Assembly: GCA_007693765.1 (NCBI GenBank)
Contig: RECZ01000094.1
Span: forward strand, 1-34,342
Length of the DNA: 34,342 nt
Reading direction: 5' to 3'
DNA from: Phycisphaerales bacterium
GTDB taxonomy: Bacteria; Planctomycetota; Phycisphaerae; Phycisphaerales; UBA1924
How positions within the stretch are numbered: the first letter of the stretch is position 1; each line of letters starts with the position of its first letter. The notes beneath the pieces were generated by a model. It searched no databases. It was not told the origin of the DNA and saw only the letters and a list, made by a program, of their open reading frames with translations. This document shows, piece by piece, positions 16,208-22,932 of this stretch. The translations under genes and the position numbers were made by a program.

Positions 16208-16240
16208 GGGTGGTGTGGGGGGGTGCGGGTGTGGGGGGGA
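16208..16240 (+). other. G-quadruplex-capable G tract before the DUF1338-like gene
   Basis: Four G runs (16208-16210, 16217-16223, 16227-16229, 16233-16239) with loops of 6, 3 and 3 nt lie on the plus strand, i.e. the template strand of the minus-strand gene starting at 16207. The leader RNA there is C-rich, and no Shine-Dalgarno is seen. Confidence 0.5.
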
Positions 16241-16245
16241 TCGGG

Positions 16246-16273
16246 ATGATACCCGGCTCGGGAGGGCCCGAGC
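16246..16273 (-). promoter_or_regulatory. Candidate -10 box with adjacent inverted repeat
   Basis: Minus-strand TATCAT (16251-16246) lies about 40 nt before the DUF1338-like start. Just upstream, at the -35 side, is a perfect 7-bp inverted repeat (16256-16262 and 16267-16273). No -35 match is visible, so the repeat may be an operator for an activator, or simply a terminator stem of the desaturase transcript. Confidence 0.3.
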
Positions 16274-16352
16274 TTGCGCGCCAGCGGACGCGTCGGGGGG
16301 TGGACCGGAGGGTGGTGGGCCATGCCCGCGCTGGGATGTGGGAGCAGGAGGA

Positions 16353-17336
16353 TCACACGCCGGCGTCGGCCGTCGAGCGTTGTTCGGTCTGCGGCGCCGC
16401 TTCAAGGCGCCGTTCCGCCTGGGCCGCACGCCGGATGTGCTTGGGCGCGACGACCTTGCGGGCCAGCCCGAGGCGTTTGAGCAACGCGATGTGGTAGTAG
16501 GTGAGGTCGATCTCCCACCATCGGTGCTGGTTGGAGGCGCTGGCCTGATCGTGGTGGTGGTTGTTGTGCCATCCCTCGCCGACGGCAAGGAGGGCGACGA
16601 TCCAGTTGTTGCGGCTGTGCTCGGGCGTGTCGTGGTTGCGGTAGCCCCACGTGTGGGTGAGCGAGTTCACCGACCACGTGATGTGCCACACGAGCACCAC
16701 GCGCAGGAACACGCCCCAGACGAGCAGGCTCAGTCCCATCTGCAGAGCGCCGGCCATCGTGCCCGTCTGCCACCATCCGATGCCGTACCCGGCGACGAGG
16801 AACAAGGCCGCGTGGGCGAGGAAGATCATCGGCGCCAGCAGGAGTCGTTTCTCGAGCGCCATGTAGAAGGGGTCGCTGAGGATGTCCTTGGTGTAGTAGT
16901 GGTAGGCATCGGTCGTGCGCGTGGCGGTGTTATGGCGCGTGACCCACTGGAAGTGGGACCACAGGAAGGTGACCAGCGGGCTGTGGGGATCGTCTTCGTG
17001 GTCGGAGTGCTTGTGGTGGTGGCGGTGGGTGGTCACCCACTTGCATGGCGTGTCTTCGAGGCAGCACAACGCGATGACGACCCAGAAACGCTCGAGCCAC
17101 TTGGGCACGACGAAGCTTCGGTGCGTCAGCAGGCGGTGGTAGCAGAAGTTGATGCCCTGCCCGAAGAAGAAGACGCCGACCACGCAGGCGATCAGGCCCG
17201 TCCACGTGAAGAGCCACGGTATGACGGCCAGCAACGCGAGCGCGTGCATGACCACCAGCACGACCGCGTATCGCCACAGGATGCGATCCTGCATCACCGT
17301 GCTGGGCAGTTGGAGGCGTTGTGTCTGGTTGCTCAC
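16353..17336 (-). CDS. Acyl-CoA/acyl-lipid fatty acid desaturase (delta-9 type)
   Basis: 327 residues from the GTG at 17336, with AAGGA 5 nt upstream. Three histidine boxes mark the membrane di-iron desaturase family: HRLLTH (about 67), HRHHH (about 104) and HNNHH (about 257). Four hydrophobic segments occur in two pairs (about 25-65 and 170-225). EGWHNNHHHDQASA is typical of stearoyl-CoA desaturase-like bacterial enzymes. It would introduce a cis double bond into membrane acyl chains using oxygen and a reductase partner, adjusting membrane fluidity. The C-terminal 30 residues are charged and probably disordered. It is divergent from the sigma factor gene across about 200 nt. It ends 145 nt before the DUF1338-like operon and is probably transcribed separately. 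Confidence 0.92.
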   Translation of the reverse strand: MSNQTQRLQLPSTVMQDRILWRYAVVLVVMHALALLAVIPWLFTWTGLIACVVGVFFFGQGINFCYHRLLTHRSFVVPKWLERFWVVIALCCLEDTPCKWVTTHRHHHKHSDHEDDPHSPLVTFLWSHFQWVTRHNTATRTTDAYHYYTKDILSDPFYMALEKRLLLAPMIFLAHAALFLVAGYGIGWWQTGTMAGALQMGLSLLVWGVFLRVVLVWHITWSVNSLTHTWGYRNHDTPEHSRNNWIVALLAVGEGWHNNHHHDQASASNQHRWWEIDLTYYHIALLKRLGLARKVVAPKHIRRAAQAERRLEAAPQTEQRSTADAGV

Positions 17337-17534
17337 GGTTCCTTCGATCGTGCGGCGACGGGGAGGACGAACGCACCGCGCCGGCGTGCGAAAGGGAGCG
17401 CGGCGTCGCGGGCGCGCTCCCGTTGAGAATGGTAGCCACCGGCGTGGGCGCGGGACGCGGGGGCCGCCCGTGAGGCGTGCATCAGCACCAGTTACGATCT
17501 ACGGCGGCATGATCACCGGCTATGGGAGAACGAG

Positions 17535-18161
17535 ATGAGTGATGAGGGGTCTTCGCGCGGGCCGTCGGGCGACGTCACGCGGCTTTTGGCGGATTCCGCC
17601 GCGGGGAACGACGAGGCGCGAAACCGGCTGGCGGACATGGTCTTCGCGGAGCTGCACGCGATGGCCCGGGTGCAGATGGCTTCCGAGCGGAGCGGGCACA
17701 CCCTCGGCGCCACGGCCCTCGTGAGCGAGGCGTACCTGAAGCTCTTCCGCCCCCCCGGCGACGCCGACGGGGGGCGGCCCGAGCCCTGGGCCGATCGCCG
17801 GGCCTTTTTCGCCGCCGCTGTGACGGCGATGCGCCGGGTGCTCATCGACCACGCGCGGGCGAAACTGACGGAGAAGCGTGGGGGATCGTCCCGACGCCCG
17901 ATGCCGAACTTCGACGCCGACGCGGTCGCCGCGGCGCAGACGCTCGATCCTTCGGAGTTCCTGTCACTCGACGACGCGATTTCTCGCCTTGAAGAGGTAG
18001 ACGAGCGCGCTGCGCAGGTCACACGTCTCCGGTTCTTCGCGGGCCTGAGCGTGGAGGCCGTCGCCGAGTTGCTCGGCGTGTCGGAACGCACGGCGATACG
18101 CGATTGGATATTCGCCCGCGCCTGGCTGCGGGACAGGCTCCTCGAGGAGGGTTCGACGTGA
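17535..18161 (+). CDS. ECF-type RNA polymerase sigma factor (planctomycete/acidobacterial type)
   Basis: 208 residues. GGGAGAA stands 7 nt before the ATG. Region 2 (about residues 12-80, LADMVFAELHAMARVQM...TALVSEAYLKLF) and the following FFAAAVTAMRRVLIDHARAKL are the signature of the TIGR02999-like group found mainly in planctomycetes and acidobacteria. Region 4 (about 150-205) carries AAQVTRLRFFAGLSVEAVAELLGVSERTAIRDW with a helix-turn-helix. No anti-sigma factor is encoded nearby. Instead the gene overlaps the downstream Ser/Thr kinase by 4 nt (GTGA), so the kinase is the likely regulator, by phosphorylation or by protein contact. Confidence 0.93.
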   Translation: MSDEGSSRGPSGDVTRLLADSAAGNDEARNRLADMVFAELHAMARVQMASERSGHTLGATALVSEAYLKLFRPPGDADGGRPEPWADRRAFFAAAVTAMRRVLIDHARAKLTEKRGGSSRRPMPNFDADAVAAAQTLDPSEFLSLDDAISRLEEVDERAAQVTRLRFFAGLSVEAVAELLGVSERTAIRDWIFARAWLRDRLLEEGST

Positions 18162-20713
18162 GAAGCGCAGGCCCGGACAACGCGGAATCACCGGGCGACG
18201 CCGATCAATGGCGCCGGGCCAAGGAGCTCTTCTCGAGCCTCTGCGAGGCGACGCCTCAGGAGCGTACGCGTGTTCTGGGGTCCTTCGCTTTGGACGACCC
18301 CGTGCGCGCCGCGGCGGAGCGGCTGCTGCGGTCGCTCGAGAGCGCGACGGGTTTTATGGAGGAGCCCCCGCCGCGACGCCCCGACCCCGGCGCCGATGCG
18401 CCCGATGCGCCGCTGCCGGCGCGCATCGGCCCCTACACGCCGATCGAGCGGCTCGGCGAGGGCGGGTTCGGGATCGTCTACCGCGCCCGCCAGACCCATC
18501 CCGTCGAGCGCGAGGTGGCCGTGAAGGTGCTGCGGTCGGGGCTGGAGTCGGCGCAGGTGCTGGCCCGCTTCAACGACGAGCGCCGCTTCCTGGCGCGCCT
18601 CGATCACCCGGACGTGGTGCGCGTGCTCGACGCGGGCGCGACTGAGGACGGGCGCCTTTACGTCGTGATGGACCTCGTGCCCGGCGTTCCGATCACCGCC
18701 TTCGTGCGCGACGCCGGCCTGAGCGTGGAGGAGCGGTTGCGGCTGTTTGTGCGTGTGTGCCGCGCGGTCCACGCTGTGCATCAGCGGGCCGTGATCCACC
18801 GCGATCTCAAGCCGTCGAACATCGTTGTCGTGCGGGGCGACGACGGCCCGCGCCCGCGCATCATCGACTTCGGCATCGCCGCGGCCCTCGACGCCGAGGA
18901 CCGCGCGGGCTGGACGAAGGACGGCGCCCCCATCGGCACCCCGCGGTACGCAAGCCCGGAGCAGTCGTCGTCGTCCGGGAGCGTCGACACGCGGACGGAC
19001 GTGTACTCGCTGGGCGTTCTGCTCGGGGAGATGCTCTCCGGGGCGACGCCGCGCCCGCACGCCTCGGGCGCCGAGACGACCGCGACGCCGCCGAGCCGGG
19101 CCGCGTCCGAAGCGGGCGACGCCGGGATGGCGCGCAGGCTGCGCGGCGATCTCGACCGCATCGTGCTGCGGGCGACGGCGTGGGAGCCGGCGCGTCGGTA
19201 CGACTCGGCCGCGGGTCTCGCCGACGACGTGGAGCGCCACCTCGCGGGGATGCCGGTGCTCGCGTCTCCGCCGGGGCGTGTGTACGCCGCGCGGAAGTTC
19301 ATCGGTCGGCACCGCTTCGCGAGCGCCGCCGGCGCTCTCGCGGTGCTGGCGCTCGTCGCGGGGTTGCTCGTGTCGCTGGTGGCGACCGGCGAGGCGAACC
19401 GGCAGCGGCGCATCGCGGAATCCAACAGCAGTCGGGCGGCGTTCATTGGTTCGTTCCTGCTGCAGACCATCGAGCGCAACGCCGATCCCGATGCGCGCGG
19501 TGGCGACATCATCCTCGACGAGGCGTCGCTCGAAGCGCTGGCCGCGGAGGCGATCGCCGGTCTGGATCAGGACCCGGAGACGATGCTGGACCTGCTGGAG
19601 ACCATCGGGCAGATCCAGCACAAGGTGGGCCACTTCGAAGCCGCCGCGGCCAACTTCGCCTTGGCCGGCGCGCGCGCGCGCACCGCCGACGGCGGGCCGA
19701 CGGCGCGCAGCGTCCGCCTCCAGATCATGCAGGCGATGACGCTCGAATCGGATCATCGCAACAAGGCTCGCGTGCTGGAGCTCAAACAGCAGGCGGCGCT
19801 CGACGCGGCGACGCTGTTCGACGAGGACGACCCGAGGCTCCTGAGCATCCGCATGCGTTTGCCCATCGCGCTCGACGAGCTGGAGCGCATCGTCGCCCGT
19901 CTGGAGGCCGACCCTGATGCGCGACCAGACGACGTCATCACGGGCCTCAGCACCGCGTACTGGCGCCACGAGTTCGGCCCGGAGCCGGTGCGCGGGCTGC
20001 CCTATGCGCGAAGGTGGCACGAGCGGGCGCTGGAGCGGTACGGCCCCGGGCACAGCCTCACTATCAACGCGATGACCACGTACGCGAGCGCCGAATCGGT
20101 GCACGGCTCGCCGCGCGCTGCGTTGCCGTTACTCGTCGAGGCGGTCGCCCGATCCGGCAAGGTTTTGGGCCCGGATCATCACCACACCGAATCGGCGCGC
20201 AGGGTGCTCGCGCGCGTCTACGGCGAGGTGGGCGAGCCGCTCTCCGGCATCCCCCACGCGCTCGAGCACGAGGCCCTCACGCGGAGGCTCCACGGCGAGG
20301 GCTCCGTGCAGCACGCCGGCGCGCTGCGCGTCCTCGGCACGCTCCACGCGCTGGCTGGGCAATCGGAGGAGGCCCGCGACCTGCTCACGGTGAGCCTCGA
20401 GGCGATGCGCGGGCACTGGCCGGCAACGCACAACATGGTCACGGCGGTCGAGGCTCGGCTCGCGGATGTGCTGGTCGACCTCGGCGACTACGACGGGGCC
20501 GACGCCCTCGCCTCGCACGCGCTGGGCGCCATGCATCCGCGTTCGATGGCGCAGCCCGTGGCCCTCGCGGCGAGCGCCAAGGCCCGCGCCATGATCGCAC
20601 GCGGCGACCGCGCGGGCGCCGCGGCGCTGATCGCCGACACCCTGGCGCGGTACGAGGCGGAGGGCGTGACGGGCCGACCGGTCGCGATGCTCCGCGATGT
20701 TCTGGAGCCCTGA
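18158..20713 (+). CDS. Membrane Ser/Thr protein kinase with C-terminal TPR-like domain
   Basis: 851 residues from the GTG at 18158, which overlaps the sigma factor stop; GGAGG lies about 8 nt upstream. A longer upstream frame is rejected. After a helical N-terminal region (about 10-85), a PknB-like kinase domain runs from about 89. It shows GEGGFGIVY (P-loop, about 97), EVAVKVL (Lys), VIHRDLKPSN (about 213), IIDFGIA (about 236) and GTPRYASPEQ. All catalytic residues are present. A single membrane segment (about 388-412) follows, and then about 430 helical residues with irregular TPR-like repeats that would lie outside the cytoplasm. The arrangement suggests that the outer TPR part senses a partner and the inner kinase controls the sigma factor. 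A kinase coupled to an ECF sigma factor is common in planctomycetes. Confidence 0.92.
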   Translation: MRSAGPDNAESPGDADQWRRAKELFSSLCEATPQERTRVLGSFALDDPVRAAAERLLRSLESATGFMEEPPPRRPDPGADAPDAPLPARIGPYTPIERLGEGGFGIVYRARQTHPVEREVAVKVLRSGLESAQVLARFNDERRFLARLDHPDVVRVLDAGATEDGRLYVVMDLVPGVPITAFVRDAGLSVEERLRLFVRVCRAVHAVHQRAVIHRDLKPSNIVVVRGDDGPRPRIIDFGIAAALDAEDRAGWTKDGAPIGTPRYASPEQSSSSGSVDTRTDVYSLGVLLGEMLSGATPRPHASGAETTATPPSRAASEAGDAGMARRLRGDLDRIVLRATAWEPARRYDSAAGLADDVERHLAGMPVLASPPGRVYAARKFIGRHRFASAAGALAVLALVAGLLVSLVATGEANRQRRIAESNSSRAAFIGSFLLQTIERNADPDARGGDIILDEASLEALAAEAIAGLDQDPETMLDLLETIGQIQHKVGHFEAAAANFALAGARARTADGGPTARSVRLQIMQAMTLESDHRNKARVLELKQQAALDAATLFDEDDPRLLSIRMRLPIALDELERIVARLEADPDARPDDVITGLSTAYWRHEFGPEPVRGLPYARRWHERALERYGPGHSLTINAMTTYASAESVHGSPRAALPLLVEAVARSGKVLGPDHHHTESARRVLARVYGEVGEPLSGIPHALEHEALTRRLHGEGSVQHAGALRVLGTLHALAGQSEEARDLLTVSLEAMRGHWPATHNMVTAVEARLADVLVDLGDYDGADALASHALGAMHPRSMAQPVALAASAKARAMIARGDRAGAAALIADTLARYEAEGVTGRPVAMLRDVLEP

Positions 20714-20730
20714 GCGGCGGTCGGCCGCGG

Positions 20731-20768
20731 TGTAAAAGAAAGCGGGCCGCGGCGGTTGCCGCGGCCCG
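20731..20768 (-). terminator. Intrinsic terminator of the PTPGA-tail protein gene
   Basis: A perfect 11-bp stem (20768-20758 and 20753-20743, 4-nt loop) is followed on the minus strand by GCTTTCTTTTACA. It lies 38 nt past the stop at 20806 and may also end the convergent kinase transcript. Confidence 0.85.
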
Positions 20769-20805
20769 TGGAATCGGTGGTTGGTGCGCGAGGTCGGTTG
20801 GTCGC

Positions 20806-21384
20806 TCAGGCGCGACGACGGCGAGCGCCGATCAGGCCGGCGATGGCGAAGAGGCCTGCGGCGCCGGGTGTGGGGATGAGCTGCCAGGTGCCGAGCACGG
20901 CGCCCGAGCCGGGGATGCCCGCGGTGTCGCCGATGACGATGTCGCCGGAGCTGTTGAAGAGCACGCCGCTGAAGTCGAACCCGGTGGTGGCGCCGGTGAA
21001 GGCGGGGTCGGTGGTGGTGAAGCTCTGTCCGGTGGGGGCGGAGGCGCCGCTCGTCCAGAGGTTGAGGCCGCTGGCGCCGAGCGTCCCGATCCCGTTCAGG
21101 ATGCGGTTGTAATTGTTGGCCGTGCCGTTGGGGCTGAGATCGCCCCCGATCACCTGGCTGCCGCCGGTGGCGAAGCCGGCGTCGGCGAAGAGGTTGAGCA
21201 GCGAGACGCCGCCGATGATCGAGGCGCTGCTGTCGTTCACGGCCGCGGCGGCGCCGGTGGCGATGAAGGTGACGTTCGAGGCGTCGGTGTTGTCAACGAT
21301 CAGCAGCACGGGGCCCTGCTGCGCGTTTGCGGCGGTGGCTGCGAGACCGGTGGCGGCAACGATAGCGAGAATCTTGCGTGACAT
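20806..21384 (-). CDS. Secreted protein with PEP-CTERM-like sorting tail
   Basis: 192 residues. The signal peptide (1-21, MSRKILAIVAATGLAATAANA) is followed by a beta-rich, Gly/Ser/Thr/Asn-rich body with no Cys. The C-terminus is LIPTPGAAGLFAIAGLIGARRRRA: a PTPGA motif, a hydrophobic helix and a basic end. This tripartite tail corresponds to the PEP-CTERM/exosortase-type sorting signals, in the variant seen in Phycisphaerae. The body matches no family I know. It is probably a surface or matrix protein processed at the tail. AAGGAAG lies about 8 nt before the ATG. It stands alone between the kinase and a long gene-poor stretch. Confidence 0.8.
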   Translation of the reverse strand: MSRKILAIVAATGLAATAANAQQGPVLLIVDNTDASNVTFIATGAAAAVNDSSASIIGGVSLLNLFADAGFATGGSQVIGGDLSPNGTANNYNRILNGIGTLGASGLNLWTSGASAPTGQSFTTTDPAFTGATTGFDFSGVLFNSSGDIVIGDTAGIPGSGAVLGTWQLIPTPGAAGLFAIAGLIGARRRRA

Positions 21385-21694
21385 GCTTCTTCCTTCTGAG
21401 ACTGTAACGGTTCCCGAACAGGTTCAGCACGCGGCGACGATCGCGTGGGGTGACGTACGCCGCGTGCTCCGAAGAACCCAGAGCGCCCTGCGACAGGCGC
21501 ACGAGCCGAATCACTGCCCGATCTGGCGATGCCCGCGCGTGCACGTGCGGCGCAGTCGGACGAGCCTCGATAAGAACCATACGGGCTACTGCGGGCTATG
21601 CAAGCACAAATCTTCCGTAACGCTCCAATCTTAGCGCGCGCTGCATCGCCTTCGATCCAGCTCCGCGTCGGAGATAGCGCGGGGCTGGCGGGCA

Positions 21695-21722
21695 GCGTTC
21701 ACGCATCAGAATGCGTGAACGC
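21695..21722. repeat. Perfect 12-bp inverted repeat with 4-nt loop
   Basis: GCGTTCACGCAT (21695-21706), loop CAGA, ATGCGTGAACGC (21711-21722). There is no T run on either side, so it is not a typical intrinsic terminator. It could be an operator, an RNA hairpin or an end of a lost element. Confidence 0.8.
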
Positions 21723-21829
21723 CGCGCGTTGTATTCGCGATTTGTTTGGTCGCGACGCGACGAGGCGCGAGAGGGCGTTTTTACGCTGCGTACGACGATG
21801 TCCGGATGGGCAGCCGCGCGGCGACGCCA

Positions 21830-22020
21830 TGCACACGCAGCACCACCCGGCGCCGGCCGTCACGCATCTGGTGGCGATCGCCGATGCGGTTGTGGCGGGC
21901 CTTCTCGCCGTGGACGATCAGCGCGAGCCGCTCGGGCGATTCGACACCCAAGCACGGGCCTTCGATCGGACGAGCACGGGGGCGTTCGGCGCCGTCGAGC
22001 GGTTGCTCCCATTTCGTTGA
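21830..22020 (+). CDS. Possible small hypothetical protein or gene fragment
   Basis: 63 codons from the ATG at 21830, with mostly G/C third positions. The product starts MHTQHHPAPAVTHLVAIADAVVAGLLAVDD and matches no family I know. There is no ribosome site. After the stop, coding-like composition continues in another frame (MLLEAWPAFDRGDDEAYRLW near 22125-22190), which hints at a frameshifted remnant rather than an intact gene. Confidence 0.25.
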
Positions 22021-22506
22021 CGCGATACCGCGAAGAACGCCGCGCGACGTCCGAGCGCAGGCGTTCGATCGCGTCGTTGATCAGCGCCGCGTTGCAGGCG
22101 TTGGCGTCGTGCGGCGCGCATATGCTGCTGGAAGCGTGGCCCGCGTTCGATCGCGGCGACGACGAGGCATACCGGTTGTGGGGGCCCGGCGGCGACAGGC
22201 TGTCTAAATGCCCGTTTGTGCAGCGTGATCGGGGTTGTCCGTGCAGATCGCTCCGTGCTGACACCGATTGTCGGGACCAATCGCCGGGACAATACTAGCC
22301 CGTGAACTATGACGTTCGAGCCGATCGCACGAGTCGCGGCTCTCCGGACCGTTCACGAGACATGTTCGAGTCGGGCAATGGGGGGTATCGCCACTCTCGT
22401 CGATTCGATCCGGCTCCATCCGGCTCGGTGTCTCAATTCAAGTGTAGATCGAAGCCCATGTGAATCCCAGACTGTGGAATCGCAGTCGCAACGAAGAAAT
22501 GAGCAG

Positions 22507-22680
22507 ATGATGCAGGACAACAAACCCAACGAGCACAAGCAGCAGAACCAGGGCAACGAGAACAAGCCCAACAACCAGAAGAACGCCGAAGGCCAGCACC
22601 AGGGCGATGAGGCGCAGGAGCGTCAGAAGCAGCAGGGCGGCAAGCAGGCCGGCCAGCAGCAGGGCGCGAACAAGCGGTAA
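22507..22680 (+). CDS. Small, highly hydrophilic, low-complexity protein
   Basis: 57 residues from the ATG at 22507 (MMQDNKPNEHKQQNQ...). Almost all residues are Gln, Asn, Lys, Glu, Gly or Ala; there is no hydrophobic core, Cys, Trp or Tyr, so it should be disordered. The frame is open upstream to 22309, but that part is ordinary and lacks the bias, so the short form is preferred; the ribosome site is weak. Such peptides resemble desiccation or general-stress hydrophilins in composition only. It precedes a group of envelope/stress-like genes on the same strand. Confidence 0.55.
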   Translation: MMQDNKPNEHKQQNQGNENKPNNQKNAEGQHQGDEAQERQKQQGGKQAGQQQGANKR

Positions 22681-22798
22681 CTCCCTGGTCGGGGCCGCGC
22701 GCTCCGAACAACCGCTGGAGGAGTGGAGAGAACGCGTGCGAGCGCGTGGTGGGAGAAAGAGTTGCTCTGAGCACGAAAGCGCTCTGAGTGACTTGTAA

Positions 22799-22850
22799 GG
22801 CGGCACGCGGAGGAAGTCTGGGGGCTCCGCGCCGCCGCAAAGTTTTGTTT
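22799..22850 (+). terminator. Possible terminator after the small hydrophilic gene
   Basis: The arms GGCGGC-AC-GCGGAG (22799-22812) and CTCCGCGCCGCC (22825-22836) pair with a 2-nt bulge, and are followed by GCAAAGTTTTGTTT. It lies 119 nt after the stop and 83 nt before the PRC-barrel gene. Confidence 0.5.
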
Positions 22851-22932
22851 CGGGATCACACCGCCCGGAGTGTGCGTCGGCATTGCGCCGGCCGCCGAGC
22901 GCTCTACCTTCGTCCCACAATTGGAGTTTCAC

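Larger units (their letters stand above)
21385..22506. other. Gene-poor stretch with no convincing complete gene
   Basis: About 1.1 kb in which no frame has a recognisable product. Seen here are a possible promoter for the PTPGA-tail gene on the minus strand (TTGCAT, 16 nt, TATGGT, about 200-220 nt upstream of its start), a perfect 12-bp inverted repeat at 21695-21722, and fragments with coding-like base usage in different plus frames (21830-22020 and about 22060-22220). Codon use and composition are less regular than in the neighbours, suggesting decayed or transferred DNA. Confidence 0.5.

Noticed and set aside
21293-21580. Minus-strand frame in the leader of the PTPGA-tail gene
   Set aside because: It runs through the ribosome site and signal peptide of that gene in another frame and has no recognisable product.
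22309-22506. N-terminal extension of the small hydrophilic protein
   Set aside because: The extra 66 residues lack the compositional bias of the rest and have no ribosome site; the ATG at 22507 starts the biased part exactly.
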